A stretch of DNA of 64,000 bases from Burkholderia ubonensis (GCF_001718695.1 NZ_CP013420.1:434001-498000), one strand, 5' to 3'; shown: positions 25,096-34,559, counted from the first letter of the stretch. Made by a program: numbers and translations. Notes: a model not told the origin generated them from the letters alone.

Positions 25096-25874
25096 AAGTC
25101 ATTACTTCCCGCGACAACCCGCTGTACAAGCGCCTGAAGGCGCTCGCGGGTTCGACGTCGCATCAGCGCCGCAGCGGCCAGGCGCTGCTCGAAGGATTCC
25201 ATCTCGCGAGCGCGTATCTCGACACCGGCGCGATTCCCGAACTGTGCGTCGCGACCGAAGGCGCGCTGCGCCACGACGAGGCGCAGGCGATCGTCGCGCG
25301 CATCGACGCGCACCGGCTCGTCACGCTGCCCGACGCGCTGTTCGGCCAGTTGTCGAACGTCGTCAACGGCGTCGGCTTCCTGCTGCTCGTCGACCGGCCG
25401 TCCCATCCGCTGCCCGCGCGCGTGACCGGCACGTCGGTCGTGCTCGACGGCGTGCAGGACGCCGGCAACGTCGGCTCGATCCTGCGCAGCGCGGCAGCGG
25501 CGGGCGTGAAGCACGTGTTCTGCGCGCCGGGCACCGCGTACGCGTGGTCGTCGAAGGTGCTGCGCTCGGGCATGGGCGCGCATTTCCTGCTGTCGATCCA
25601 CGAGGACATCGAGGCGGGCGCGCTCGCCGAGCGGATCGGCGTGCCGGTCGCGCTGACGGATTCGCACGGCGCGCAGGCGATCTACGATTGCGATCTGGCC
25701 GGACCGGTCGTCTGGGTGTTCGGCAACGAGGGCGCCGGCGTGTCGGCGTTCTGGCGCGACGCGGCGACGCATCGCGTGACGATTCCGCAGCCGGGCGGGA
25801 TGGAGTCGCTGAACGTCGCGGCCGCAGCCGCGGTCTGCCTGTTCGAGCAAGTGCGGCAGCAGCGCCGCGCGTGA
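25092..25874 (+). CDS. SPOUT (TrmH/SpoU) family RNA 2'-O-methyltransferase
   Basis: 260 residues. An N-terminal L30e-like substrate-binding part ([32 protein letters not shown]) is followed by the SPOUT methyltransferase fold with its three motifs: [17 protein letters not shown] (about 119-135), [11 protein letters not shown] (about 207-217) and [18 protein letters not shown] (about 231-248). It should methylate a ribose 2'-OH in rRNA or tRNA; the exact base cannot be told from sequence. It overlaps rnhB by ATGA and is followed by a terminator, so it closes the long operon. Confidence 0.9.
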   Translation: MKVITSRDNPLYKRLKALAGSTSHQRRSGQALLEGFHLASAYLDTGAIPELCVATEGALRHDEAQAIVARIDAHRLVTLPDALFGQLSNVVNGVGFLLLVDRPSHPLPARVTGTSVVLDGVQDAGNVGSILRSAAAAGVKHVFCAPGTAYAWSSKVLRSGMGAHFLLSIHEDIEAGALAERIGVPVALTDSHGAQAIYDCDLAGPVVWVFGNEGAGVSAFWRDAATHRVTIPQPGGMESLNVAAAAAVCLFEQVRQQRRA

Positions 25875-25920
25875 CGGTGCGGGGCGGCAGGGCGGTCACG
25901 CCCCCGCGCCGCGAAACGAA

Positions 25921-25947
25921 AAAGGCCGCGTGTCGCACGCGGCCTTT
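25921..25947. terminator. Bidirectional terminator between the methyltransferase gene and ppsR
   Basis: A perfect 12-bp stem AAAGGCCGCGTG / CACGCGGCCTTT (25921-25932 with 25936-25947) with a 3-nt loop, A-rich on the left and T-rich on the right, between converging genes. Confidence 0.85.
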
Positions 25948-25987
25948 TGTCCTTGCGGGGCGGGAAGGGCGGCGCGCCCGCGCCGCG

Positions 25988-26804
25988 TCAGTACGATTGC
26001 CGGTCGAGGCGGACTTCCTGCAGGATCGTCGTCGCGATTTCCTCGATCGACTTGTGCGTCGACGACAGCCACTTGATGCCTTCGCGGCGCATCATCGCCT
26101 CGGCTTCGTTGATCTCGTAGCGGCAATTCTCGGGCGCCGCGTACTTGCTGCCCGGCCGGCGCTCGTTGCGGATCTCGGACAGGCGCTGCGGATCGATCGA
26201 CAGCCCGAACAGCTTGTCGCGGTGCGCGCCTGAGCGCGGACGGCAGCTTGCCGCGCTCGAAGTCTTCCGGAATCAGCGGATAGTTCGCGGCCTTCACGCC
26301 GTACTGCATCGCGAGGTACAGGCTCGTCGGCGTCTTGCCGCTGCGCGACACGCCGACGAGGATCACGTCGGCCTCCGACAGGTTGCGGTTCGACTGGCCG
26401 TCGTCGTGCGCGAGCGAGAAGTTGATCGCCTCGATCCGCGTCTTGTATTCCTCGGTGTCCGCGTTCTGGTGCCCGCGGCCCATCGCGTGGCTCGACTTGA
26501 GCTGCAACTCCTGCTCGAGCGGCTCGACGAAGCGCTGGAACATGTCGAGCACGAGCGCGTTCGAGCGCTTGACGATCTCGTTCGACTCGCTGTCGACGAG
26601 CGTCGTGAACACGATCGAGCGGCGGCCGTCATGCACGGCGGCTTCGTTGATCTTCTCGACGGTTGCGTACGCCTTGTCGAGCGAATCGACGAACGGCACG
26701 CGCACGAGGCGGAATTTCTGGTCGAACTGGGAGAGGATCGAATGCGCGAAGGTCTCGGCAGTGATCCCGGTGCCGTCGGAGACGATGAAAACGGTAGGCA
26801 GCAT
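25988..26804 (-). pseudogene. ppsR: PEP synthase regulatory protein PpsR, frameshifted
   Basis: PpsR is the bifunctional serine/threonine kinase-phosphorylase that inactivates and reactivates PEP synthase by ADP/Pi-dependent phosphorylation. The frame from the ATG at 26804 encodes MLPTVFIVSDGTGITAE and a P-loop VGVSRSGKTPTSLYLA, then runs off after GKLPSAL into an unrelated frame. The missing C-terminus is intact in the next frame ([15 protein letters not shown] near 26,220 through [18 protein letters not shown] to RLDRQSY and a stop at 25988-25990). One extra base lies in 26222-26234, where a G more than needed follows the codon for Leu. The total of 817 nt is one more than a normal 271-codon gene. 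Either a sequencing error or a true mutation. It is divergent from ppsA, its regulatory target. Confidence 0.93.
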
Positions 26805-26905
26805 GAATCTGGAAGTCGAACGTGAAGGGCGGGGCGGCGCAGGCGGCTGGAGGTCGCTCTCCAGGCGCAGTGACAAGGTCGCGCCACATCCGGCAGCCGG
26901 CACGG

Positions 26906-26911
26906 TAGAAT
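26906..26911 (+). promoter_or_regulatory. Possible -10 element for the ppsA leader transcript
   Basis: TAGAAT at 26906-26911 would place a transcript start at about 26917-26919, exactly at the left edge of the long stem described next. No convincing -35 is seen 17 bp upstream (GCCACA). Confidence 0.4.
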
Positions 26912-26915
26912 AGCG

Positions 26916-27098
26916 GCAACCTGTTGGATAAGCAATTGCGGGGGGCCGCGCGCGACGCGCGCAGCGCGCTTGCCGCAAACGATTGAAAAATCCCGGCAAG
27001 TTCGGCGATATGGCTGCAAATGTCGCCCTTCTGCCGGGATTTTTGTAAATCGGGTCGGAGGGTTTTCGGGCCTCGCGATTGTTTATCTAACAGGTTGC
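26916..27098 (+). ncRNA. Nested stem structure in the ppsA leader (candidate cis-regulatory RNA)
   Basis: Bases 26916-26943 can pair with 27071-27098 over 28 uninterrupted base pairs, four of them G-U (26926/27088, 26932/27082, 26937/27077, 26941/27073). Inside it lies a second perfect 13-bp stem (26986-26998 with 27032-27044) whose 33-nt loop has an inner GGCGA/TCGCC pairing (27004-27008 with 27023-27027). The element sits between ppsR and ppsA, 85 nt before the ppsA start. I do not recognise it as a known riboswitch or as 6S RNA. The fold is seen in the sequence; a regulatory role is inference. Confidence 0.6.
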
Positions 27099-27183
27099 AC
27101 AAGACGCGCCGCGCCTTTTTGCAAGCGCCCGCGTTCAAGCCCACTTGCGCGATCGAGCATTTTTTTCACACTTAGGGGCTTGT

Positions 27184-29583
27184 ATGACTAACGCAGCAAA
27201 CGTCGCAAAGGACCAGGCGTATGTAATTCCGTTCGAGCAGTTGCGGATGACCGATGTGGAGATCGTCGGCGGCAAGAATGCGTCGCTCGGCGAGATGATC
27301 AGCCAGCTTGCGTCGGCAGGCGTGCGCGTACCCACCGGTTTTGCCACGACCGCGCTCGCATTCCGCGATTTCCTCAAGCACAACGACCTCACCGACCGCA
27401 TCGCGAAACGTCTCGAGTCGCTCGACATCGACGACGTGAAGGCGCTCGCCGAAGCCGGTGCGGAGATCCGCAAGTGGATCGTCGACGCGCCGCTGCAGCC
27501 GCGCCTCGAGCAGGACATCCGCGCGCAGTTCGAAGTCCTGCAGAACGGCTCGCCGGGCGAGCTGTCGTTCGCCGTGCGCTCGTCCGCGACCGCGGAAGAC
27601 CTGCCCGACGCATCGTTCGCGGGCCAGCAGGAGTCGTACCTGAACGTCGTCGGCATCGACGACGTGCTCGATCGCATGAAGCACGTGTTCGCGTCGCTGT
27701 ATAACGACCGCGCGATCTCGTACCGCGTGCACAAGGGCTTCACGCACGCCGAAGTGGCGCTGTCGGCCGGCGTGCAGCGCATGGTCCGCTCGGACGTCGG
27801 CGCGGCCGGCGTGATGTTCACGATCGACACCGAGTCGGGCTTCAAGGACGCCGTGTTCATCACGTCGAGCTACGGCCTGGGCGAAACCGTCGTGCAGGGC
27901 GCGGTGAACCCGGACGAGTTCTACGTGTTCAAGACCACGCTCGCGCAGGACAAGTACCCGATCATCCGCCGCTCGATCGGCTCGAAGCTGATCAAGATGG
28001 AGTTCACGCAGCCGGGCGAGCCGGGCCGCGTGAAGACGGTCGACGTGCCGCACGAGCAGCGCAACCGCTACTCGATCACCGACGACGACGTGATCGAGCT
28101 GGCGAAGTACGCGGTGATCATCGAGAAGCACTACCAGCGTCCGATGGACATCGAGTGGGGCAAGGACGGCCGCGACGGCAAGATCTTCATCCTGCAGGCG
28201 CGCCCTGAAACGGTGAAGAGCCAGGCGAGCGGCAAGGCCGAGCAGCGCTTCAAGCTGAAGGGCCAGTCGCAGGTGCTGGCGACGGGCCGCGCGATCGGCC
28301 AGAAGATCGGCGCGGGCCCCGTGCGCGTGATCCAGGACCCGTCGGAAATGGAGCGCGTGCAGCCGGGCGACGTGCTGGTCGCGGACATGACCGACCCGAA
28401 CTGGGAGCCGGTGATGAAGCGCGCGGCCGCGATCGTCACGAACCGCGGCGGCCGTACCTGCCACGCGGCGATCATCGCGCGTGAGCTCGGCGTGCCGGCG
28501 GTCGTCGGCTGCGGCGACGCGACCGACGTGCTGAAGGACGGCGCGCTCGTCACGGTGTCGTGCGCGGAAGGCGACGAAGGTAAGATCTACGACGGGCTGC
28601 TCGAGACGGAAGTCACCGAAGTGCAGCGCGGCGAACTGCCGGAAATCCCGGTGAAGATCATGATGAACGTCGGCAACCCGCAGCTCGCGTTCGACTTCTC
28701 GCAGCTGCCGAACGCCGGCGTCGGCCTCGCGCGTCTCGAGTTCATCATCAACAACAACATCGGCGTGCACCCGAAGGCGATCCTCGAGTACCCGAACATC
28801 GACCAGGATCTGAAGAAGGCGGTCGAGAGCGTTGCGCGCGGCCATGCGTCGCCGCGTGCGTTCTACGTCGACAAGCTGACGGAAGGCATCGCGACGATCG
28901 CCGCGGCGTTCTACCCGAAGCCCGTGATCGTGCGGATGTCCGACTTCAAGTCGAACGAGTACAAGAAGCTGATCGGCGGTTCGCGCTACGAGCCGGACGA
29001 GGAAAACCCGATGCTGGGCTTCCGCGGCGCGTCGCGCTACATCGCCGACGATTTCGCGCAGGCGTTCGAGATGGAGTGCCTCGCGCTCAAGCGCGTGCGT
29101 GACGAGATGGGCCTGTCCAACGTCGAGATCATGGTGCCGTTCGTGCGGACCGTGAAGCAGGCGGAGCGCGTCGTGAACCTGCTCGCGAAGTTCGGCCTGA
29201 AGCGCGGCGAGAACGACCTGCGCCTGATCATGATGTGCGAAGTGCCGACCAACGCGATCCTCGCCGAAGAGTTCCTGCAGCACTTCGACGGCTTCTCGAT
29301 CGGCTCGAACGACCTCACGCAGCTCACGCTCGGCCTCGATCGCGACTCGGGCATGGAACTGCTCGCAGTCGATTTCGACGAGCGCGACCCGGCGGTCAAG
29401 TTCCTGCTGAAGCGCGCGATCGACACCTGCCGCAAGATGGGCAAGTACGTCGGCATCTGCGGCCAGGGCCCGTCCGATCACCCGGACTTCGCGCAATGGC
29501 TGACCGATGAAGGCATCGTGTCGATCTCGCTGAACCCGGACACGATCATCGATACGTGGCAGGCGCTCGCCAAGCGGAAGTAA
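27184..29583 (+). CDS. ppsA: Phosphoenolpyruvate synthase
   Basis: 799 residues. It converts pyruvate, ATP and water to PEP, AMP and phosphate for gluconeogenesis. The N-terminal ATP-grasp domain ([10 protein letters not shown] near residue 26, and [18 protein letters not shown], about 136-153), the swivelling phosphohistidine domain with the catalytic His in [14 protein letters not shown] (about 425) and the C-terminal TIM barrel with the active-site Cys in [14 protein letters not shown] (about 758) are all present. The ATG at 27184 follows an AGGGG. It is the target of the divergent ppsR. Confidence 0.97.
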   Translation: MTNAANVAKDQAYVIPFEQLRMTDVEIVGGKNASLGEMISQLASAGVRVPTGFATTALAFRDFLKHNDLTDRIAKRLESLDIDDVKALAEAGAEIRKWIVDAPLQPRLEQDIRAQFEVLQNGSPGELSFAVRSSATAEDLPDASFAGQQESYLNVVGIDDVLDRMKHVFASLYNDRAISYRVHKGFTHAEVALSAGVQRMVRSDVGAAGVMFTIDTESGFKDAVFITSSYGLGETVVQGAVNPDEFYVFKTTLAQDKYPIIRRSIGSKLIKMEFTQPGEPGRVKTVDVPHEQRNRYSITDDDVIELAKYAVIIEKHYQRPMDIEWGKDGRDGKIFILQARPETVKSQASGKAEQRFKLKGQSQVLATGRAIGQKIGAGPVRVIQDPSEMERVQPGDVLVADMTDPNWEPVMKRAAAIVTNRGGRTCHAAIIARELGVPAVVGCGDATDVLKDGALVTVSCAEGDEGKIYDGLLETEVTEVQRGELPEIPVKIMMNVGNPQLAFDFSQLPNAGVGLARLEFIINNNIGVHPKAILEYPNIDQDLKKAVESVARGHASPRAFYVDKLTEGIATIAAAFYPKPVIVRMSDFKSNEYKKLIGGSRYEPDEENPMLGFRGASRYIADDFAQAFEMECLALKRVRDEMGLSNVEIMVPFVRTVKQAERVVNLLAKFGLKRGENDLRLIMMCEVPTNAILAEEFLQHFDGFSIGSNDLTQLTLGLDRDSGMELLAVDFDERDPAVKFLLKRAIDTCRKMGKYVGICGQGPSDHPDFAQWLTDEGIVSISLNPDTIIDTWQALAKRK

Positions 29584-29659
29584 CGGCAGCCCGCCGCTGC
29601 ATCGAAAGGGCGGTCCGCCGCTCTTTTGATGAAGGCAAAATGCAAGCTTCGTGCTATAA

Positions 29660-29689
29660 ACACCCCGGTATCTACCGGGGTGTTTTTTT
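29660..29689 (+). terminator. Intrinsic terminator after ppsA
   Basis: Perfect 11-bp stem ACACCCCGGTA / TACCGGGGTGT (29660-29670 with 29673-29683), a 2-nt spacer (so the innermost pairs open), and a run of seven T's. Confidence 0.85.
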
Positions 29690-29788
29690 ATCTGCGCCCG
29701 CCGGATCGCTCGACGGTGCCGACCGCCACGCGCGGTCCGACAGCGAATATAGTGCGTAGTGGGGCGCAAGCGTTTTTCTGGAGACCAC

Positions 29789-30223
29789 ATGATGTCGGGG
29801 CACTTGTTCTGGTGGATCGGGGTGGGCGTGCTGGTCGTCGGCGAACTGCTGACGGGCACGTTCAATCTGTTGATGATCGCGCTCGGGTTTCTCGTGGGCG
29901 GCCTGCTGCAGCTGGCCGGCTTCGCGCCACACGTGCAGTTCGGGGCGGCTGCGCTGGTCGCGATCGGCGCGATGATCGCGCTGCGCCGTTCGGGGGTCGG
30001 GCGCAGGCAGAAGCGCGACGCGTCGGCCAATCCGGACATCAATCTCGACATCGGCGCGACCCTCACGGTCGACGCGTGGCGCGACCGCCGCGCGCGCGTC
30101 CTGTACCGGGGCGCCGAATGGGACGTCGAGCTGGCCGAAGGCGAGCGCGACGACGCGCGCCTTTATCAGGTGCACGCCGTGCGCGGCAACTGTCTCGTGG
30201 TCGTAGCGAAACCCGCGGGCTGA
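29789..30223 (+). CDS. NfeD-like membrane protein
   Basis: 144 residues. Two or three hydrophobic segments (about 5-25, 28-47, 52-70) are followed by a small soluble OB-fold domain (about 90-144, GATLTVDAWRDRRARVLYRG). This is the short NfeD form, which pairs with SPFH proteins; the next gene is an SPFH protein, as in E. coli ybbK-qmcA. Roles in membrane microdomain organisation or quality control are known for such pairs; the specific role here is unknown. The start has a GGAG 5 nt upstream of the first of two adjacent ATGs. Confidence 0.85.
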   Translation: MMSGHLFWWIGVGVLVVGELLTGTFNLLMIALGFLVGGLLQLAGFAPHVQFGAAALVAIGAMIALRRSGVGRRQKRDASANPDINLDIGATLTVDAWRDRRARVLYRGAEWDVELAEGERDDARLYQVHAVRGNCLVVVAKPAG

Positions 30224-30254
30224 TCGTCCGCTGACAACAAGGAGGGAACGCTTC

Positions 30255-31202
30255 ATGGACTCGCTGATCATCTGGGTCGTCCTGCTCGTCATTGCCGTCG
30301 TGATCGTGTCGAAGACGGTGAAGATCGTGCCGCAGCAGCACGCGTGGGTGCTCGAACGCTTCGGGCGCTATCACGCGACGCTGTCGCCGGGCCTGAACAT
30401 CGTGCTGCCGTTCGTCGACCGCATCGCGTACCGGCACGTGCTGAAGGAAATTCCGCTCGACGTGCCGAGCCAGGTCTGCATCACGCGCGACAACACGCAG
30501 CTGCAGGTCGACGGCGTGCTGTACTTCCAGGTGACCGATCCGATGAAGGCGTCGTACGGGTCGAGCAACTTCGTGCTCGCGATCACGCAGCTCGCGCAGA
30601 CGACGCTGCGTTCGGTGGTCGGCAAGCTTGAGCTCGACAAGACCTTCGAGGAGCGCGACTTCATCAACCACAACATCGTTTCGGCGCTCGACCAGGCTGC
30701 GGCGAACTGGGGCGTGAAGGTGCTGCGCTACGAGATCAAGGACCTCACGCCGCCGAAGGAGATCCTGCACGCGATGCAGGCGCAGATCACCGCGGAGCGC
30801 GAGAAGCGCGCGCTGATCGCCGCGTCGGAAGGCCGCAAGCAGGAGCAGATCAACCTCGCGTCGGGCGCGCGCGAAGCCGCGATCCAGAAGTCCGAGGGCG
30901 AGCGGCAGGCGGCGATCAACCAGGCGCAGGGCGAGGCGGCGGCGATTCTCGCGGTCGCCGAGGCGAACGCGCAGGCGATCCAGAAGATCGCGAACGCGAT
31001 CCAGTCGCAGGGCGGGATGGATGCGGTGAACCTGAAGGTTGCCGAGCAGTACGTCGGTGCGTTCTCGAATCTCGCGAAGCAGGGCAATACGCTGATCGTG
31101 CCGTCGAACCTGTCGGATCTCGGCACCGCGATCGCGTCGGCGCTGTCGATCGTCAGGCATGCGGGGCCGGCGGGAGCCGGCACGCCGGCCGGCAAGGTCT
31201 GA
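30255..31202 (+). CDS. SPFH/stomatin-family protein (paraslipin, QmcA-like)
   Basis: 315 residues. An N-terminal membrane anchor (about 2-20) is followed by the SPFH domain (VPQQHAWVLERFGRYHATL through LRYEIKDLTPP) and a coiled coil rich in Ala, Glu and Gln (about 175-250), which drives oligomerisation. The closest well-known relative is QmcA of E. coli. It lies 31 nt after the NfeD gene, the standard two-gene unit. A GGAGGG precedes the start. Confidence 0.9.
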   Translation: MDSLIIWVVLLVIAVVIVSKTVKIVPQQHAWVLERFGRYHATLSPGLNIVLPFVDRIAYRHVLKEIPLDVPSQVCITRDNTQLQVDGVLYFQVTDPMKASYGSSNFVLAITQLAQTTLRSVVGKLELDKTFEERDFINHNIVSALDQAAANWGVKVLRYEIKDLTPPKEILHAMQAQITAEREKRALIAASEGRKQEQINLASGAREAAIQKSEGERQAAINQAQGEAAAILAVAEANAQAIQKIANAIQSQGGMDAVNLKVAEQYVGAFSNLAKQGNTLIVPSNLSDLGTAIASALSIVRHAGPAGAGTPAGKV

Positions 31203-31328
31203 GCGGTGTCGCCGCGGCAGTCTTGCCGCGGCTGCGTCGTGTGCCGGGCATGCGGCGGATTGCCGCGACGAAGTGCGATGAAGTGCGCGTCCGGCCGCCC
31301 GCCGGCTCGTCACGCTTCCCCACAGGAC

Positions 31329-31353
31329 AAAGGCCCGCTTCGAGCGGGCCTTT
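31329..31353. terminator. Bidirectional terminator between the SPFH gene and smpB
   Basis: Perfect 11-bp stem AAAGGCCCGCT / AGCGGGCCTTT (31329-31339 with 31343-31353) with a TCG loop, between converging genes. Confidence 0.85.
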
Positions 31354-31373
31354 TCATGCGAAGTAGCGGCGCG

Positions 31374-31820
31374 TCAGGTGCCGGCGCGCATGATGCGTGC
31401 CTTCTCGCGCTCCCAGTCGCGCTTCTTCTCGGTTTCGCGCTTGTCGTGCAGCTTCTTGCCTTTCGCGAGGCCGATGTCGCACTTCACGCGGCCGCCCTTG
31501 TAGTGGAAGTTCAGCGGCACGAGCGTGTAGCCGCGCTGCTCGACCTTGCCGATCAGTTTCTTGATTTCCTCGGCATGCAGCAGCAGCTTGCGGGTGCGCA
31601 GCGGATCGGGCTTGATGTGCGTCGAGGCCTCGGGCAGCGGGCTGATGTGCGTGCCGATCAGGAAGATCTCGGCGTTCTTCACGATCACGTAGCCTTCCTT
31701 GATCTGGCCGCGCCCGGCGCGCAGCGCCTTGACTTCCCAGCCCTCGAGCACGAGCCCCGCCTCGTAGCGTTCCTCGATGTGGTAATCGAAGTGCGCTTTC
31801 CTGTTGTCGATGATGCTCAT
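31374..31820 (-). CDS. smpB: tmRNA-binding protein SmpB
   Basis: 148 residues. SmpB binds tmRNA and brings it to stalled ribosomes for trans-translation. The OB-fold core ([31 protein letters not shown]) and the basic C-terminal tail ([19 protein letters not shown]) are complete. It is divergent from ratA with 97 nt between the starts, a widely conserved smpB/ratA pairing. Confidence 0.97.
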   Translation of the reverse strand: MSIIDNRKAHFDYHIEERYEAGLVLEGWEVKALRAGRGQIKEGYVIVKNAEIFLIGTHISPLPEASTHIKPDPLRTRKLLLHAEEIKKLIGKVEQRGYTLVPLNFHYKGGRVKCDIGLAKGKKLHDKRETEKKRDWEREKARIMRAGT

Positions 31821-31917
31821 GAAAGGATCGGGCCAACTCGTTTAAAATCACGATTTTAGCAAAGCGGGGCGAGAATCGCCCGGCTTGCGTTCCCACCTTT
31901 GCGATGCCGCGCGATTT

Positions 31918-32355
31918 ATGGCAGATGTCCAGAAAACCGTATTGATCCGTCATTCGGCGGAACAGATGTTCGACCTCGTCACCGACGTTGCCGATTACCC
32001 CAATTTCCTGCCCTGGTGCGGCGGCATCGAGATCCGCCGCCAGGACGAGAACGGGATGGAGGCGCGCATCGACATCAACTTCAAGGGCATCAAGCAGCAT
32101 TTCGCGACCCGCAACACGCAGCAGCGCCCGACGCGCATCGACATGGAGTTCGCGGACGGCCCGTTCAAGAAATTCACCGGCTCGTGGCGCTTCACGGCGC
32201 TGCGCGCCGATGCGTGCAAGATCGAATTCTCGCTGCATTACGAGTTCTCCAACATCCTGCTCGAGAAGATCATCGGGCCGGTGTTCAGCCATATCGCGAA
32301 CACGTTCGTCGATTCGTTCGTCAAGCGCGCCGACCAGCGCTACGGGAAGGGGTGA
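31918..32355 (+). CDS. ratA: RatA/PasT family START-domain protein
   Basis: 145 residues, a single SRPBCC/START-like fold. E. coli RatA (PasT) was reported to block 30S-50S association, and homologues are linked to ubiquinone biosynthesis (COQ10-type). Typical stretches are VLIRHSAEQMFDLVTDVADY, FLPWCGG and the GPFKKFTGSWRF region. The ATG at 31918 matches the usual start. The rnfH gene begins 4 nt after its stop, so the two are coupled as in E. coli (ratA-ratB). Confidence 0.9.
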   Translation: MADVQKTVLIRHSAEQMFDLVTDVADYPNFLPWCGGIEIRRQDENGMEARIDINFKGIKQHFATRNTQQRPTRIDMEFADGPFKKFTGSWRFTALRADACKIEFSLHYEFSNILLEKIIGPVFSHIANTFVDSFVKRADQRYGKG

Positions 32356-32359
32356 CGCG

Positions 32360-32683
32360 ATGCTGTCGATCGAAGTCTGCTACGCGCTGCCGGAGCGCCA
32401 GACGCTGATTCAGGTCACGGTGCCGGACGGCGCGACCATGCGCGCGGCGATCGACGCGAGCGGCGTGCTCGCGCTGCATCCGGAGATCGATCTCGAACAC
32501 GCGAAAACCGGCGTGTTCGGCAAGCTCGCGCCGCTCGACGCGCCGCTCGCCGACCACGACCGCGTCGAGATCTACCGGCCGCTGATCGTCGATCCGAAGG
32601 TCGCGCGCCAGCGCCGCGTCGAGAAATCGCGTCGCGAAGGCTCCATCGAGGGCCGCAAGTGGCAGCACAAGGATTCGCGCTGA
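32360..32683 (+). CDS. rnfH: RnfH/RatB family ubiquitin-fold protein
   Basis: 107 residues. A small beta-grasp protein of the RnfH (UPF0125) family: IEVCYALPERQTLIQVTVPDG, then GVFGKLAPLDAPLADHDRVE and YRPLIVDPK, with a basic tail (ARQRRVEKSRREG). The function is not established; it forms a conserved unit with ratA. The start at 32360 lies 4 nt after the ratA stop. Confidence 0.88.
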   Translation: MLSIEVCYALPERQTLIQVTVPDGATMRAAIDASGVLALHPEIDLEHAKTGVFGKLAPLDAPLADHDRVEIYRPLIVDPKVARQRRVEKSRREGSIEGRKWQHKDSR

Positions 32684-32737
32684 CTCGCGCGATCCGACGC
32701 TGATTTATCCGATTCGTCCGATCAAGCCCCGTCGCGC

Positions 32738-33706
32738 TCAGTGCGCGGTGAGGTTCGCATTCATCGGATCGTGCTTCGTGTGCGTGTCGCCGTGCCGGCG
32801 CACCGAGCCGTAGACGCCCGCGAGCAGCAGTACGAGCGCCGCGATTTCGAGCACGCGCGGCAGCCGGTGATCGTAGACGAACGCGTACAGCAGCGCGAAC
32901 ACGGTCTCGAACACGATCAGCTGGCCCGACAGCGTCAGCGGCAGGCGCTTCGACGCGGCGTTCCACAGCCCGTTGCCGAGCCACGACGCGCCGATCGCGA
33001 GACCGAGGTTCAGCAGCCAGAACAACTGCCAGCGCGACGCGGGCAGCGCCGCCTGCAGCGTGCCGGCGGGCGCCGCGAGGACGCCGAGCCAGCACACGGC
33101 GCCGATCAGGCCCGTTACGACGCCCCACAGCACCGACCACTCGTTGCCGCTGAAATGATGATGCCGCTGCAGGTAGCGGGCATTCGCGACCGCATACCAG
33201 GTCCAGCTCGCGAGCGCGCCCGCCGCGCACGCGATGCCGGCGAGTTTCTGCGCGAGCGTCGTCGCGTGCGCGGCTTCGGACGTGAACAGGTCGACGTTGA
33301 TGCACGCGATGCCGGCGACGACGAGCGCGAGCGGGCCGGCCAGCCGCCTGAGCGGCGCCGCGCCGTGATCGCCGAGGCCGGCGAGCGTGACGGTCACGGG
33401 CAGCACGCCGACGATCAGCGAGCTGGGCGCGATGCCGATCAGGTGCACCGCGCCGGACAGCAGCATGTAGTAGGCGACGTTGCCGACGAGCGCGAGCTTC
33501 GCGAGCGCGATGAAATCCTCGCGGGTCAGGCGCGCGAGCAGCGAGCGCGCGACCGGCAGCGCGGCCGCGAGCGATACGAGGCCGTACATCGCGTAGCGGC
33601 CGGCGCTCAGCAGCAGCGGCGAGAAGTCGGTCAACAGCCGCGGAACCATGAACACCATGCCCCACAGGGCGCCCGCCAACACTCCGTACACCACACCGCG
33701 CTGCAT
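32738..33706 (-). CDS. DMT-superfamily transporter (EamA family)
   Basis: 322 residues with about ten hydrophobic helices in two EamA-like halves (GVLAGALWGMVFMVPRLL at the start; LTLSGQLIVFETVFALLYAF near the end). Such proteins export amino acids or other metabolites across the inner membrane; the substrate cannot be told. I chose the ATG at 33706 because a GGAG lies 6 nt upstream; an in-frame GTG at 33727 would add seven residues. It is convergent with rnfH and is not clearly in an operon. Confidence 0.85.
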   Translation of the reverse strand: MQRGVVYGVLAGALWGMVFMVPRLLTDFSPLLLSAGRYAMYGLVSLAAALPVARSLLARLTREDFIALAKLALVGNVAYYMLLSGAVHLIGIAPSSLIVGVLPVTVTLAGLGDHGAAPLRRLAGPLALVVAGIACINVDLFTSEAAHATTLAQKLAGIACAAGALASWTWYAVANARYLQRHHHFSGNEWSVLWGVVTGLIGAVCWLGVLAAPAGTLQAALPASRWQLFWLLNLGLAIGASWLGNGLWNAASKRLPLTLSGQLIVFETVFALLYAFVYDHRLPRVLEIAALVLLLAGVYGSVRRHGDTHTKHDPMNANLTAH

Positions 33707-33832
33707 CGACTTCTCCGGCTGAATCACTGACGAGCGCGCATCTTAGCGGTGTCGGCGCAAAGGCGTCTTGTTCATTCCTGCACAGGGGGGTGGACGTGGT
33801 GCGCGTGCGGCCGCGGTGCGATCGCAGGCGTA

Positions 33833-34519
33833 TCAGCGTTCGGCTGCTGCGTCGGCGTCGGCGTCGCTGTCGTGCACGGCGTTCCCCGACGCGGGGCGGC
33901 GCACCGCGCGCAGCGTGCCGCTGCTGCCGCCGCCGCAGAAGAAGCGGTCGCCGCCGTCGGATTCGAGCCCCGACACGCCGGCGCCCGGCGGCATGTCGAG
34001 CCGTTCGAGCACTTGCCCCGATTGCGGATCGACCCGCCGCAGCTCGCTTGCGTCGCCTTCCCAGGTGCCGTGCCACAGCTCGCCGTCGACCCAGGTCACG
34101 CCGGTGACGAAGCGGTTCGACTCGATCGTGCGCAGCACCGCGCCGGTCTGCGGATCGATCTGATGAATCTTCCGCTCGCGATACTGGCCGACCCACAACG
34201 TCCCTTCGGCCCACGCGAGCCCCGAATCGCCGCCGCCGCCGGGCGCGGGGATCGTCGCGAGCACGCGGCCGGTCTGCGGATCGATTTTCTCGATGCGGTC
34301 CTCGACGATCTGGAACAGGTGCCGGCCGTCGAACGCCGTGCCCGCATGCGCGGCGACGTCGAGCGCGCGCAGCGTCTCGCCGCTGTCCGGATCGAGCGCG
34401 TTCAGCCGGTCGCCGGACGCGAACCAGACCTGCCGGCCGTCGAACGTGACGCCGTGCACGCCGTCGACGCCTGGAAAGGGGCCGTATTCCCGGATGATGT
34501 CTGCTGCGGATCGTTTCAT
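33833..34519 (-). CDS. Beta-propeller (YncE/glutamine-cyclotransferase-like) protein of unknown function
   Basis: 228 residues. At least four repeats of the type KIDPQTGRVLATI, QIDPQTGAVLRTI, RVDPQSGQVLERL and LDPDSGETLRAL, spaced about 45 residues, indicate a beta-propeller. The later blades and FVTGVTWVDGELWHG recall glutaminyl-cyclotransferase or streptogramin-lyase-like proteins, but no signal peptide is visible, so it is probably cytoplasmic. The ATG at 34519 has a GAGG 8 nt upstream; an ATG at 34558, one base after the stop of the upstream gene, is an alternative suggesting coupling. The Asp/Ala-rich tail is unremarkable. I cannot assign a function. Confidence 0.7.
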   Translation of the reverse strand: MKRSAADIIREYGPFPGVDGVHGVTFDGRQVWFASGDRLNALDPDSGETLRALDVAAHAGTAFDGRHLFQIVEDRIEKIDPQTGRVLATIPAPGGGGDSGLAWAEGTLWVGQYRERKIHQIDPQTGAVLRTIESNRFVTGVTWVDGELWHGTWEGDASELRRVDPQSGQVLERLDMPPGAGVSGLESDGGDRFFCGGGSSGTLRAVRRPASGNAVHDSDADADAAAER

Positions 34520-34559
34520 TTCGCCGTCCTCGTCGTTCAGTGCGTTCGGTAACGCCATC

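Noticed and set aside
26916..27098. A miniature transposon with terminal inverted repeats
   Set aside because: There is no target-site duplication (TAGCG on the left, ACAAG on the right), and every mismatch between the arms is a G-U pair in one transcribed direction, which favours an RNA.
26916..27098. 6S RNA
   Set aside because: The length is similar, but an unbroken 28-bp closing stem and an internal terminator-like stem do not fit the 6S shape with its large central bubble.
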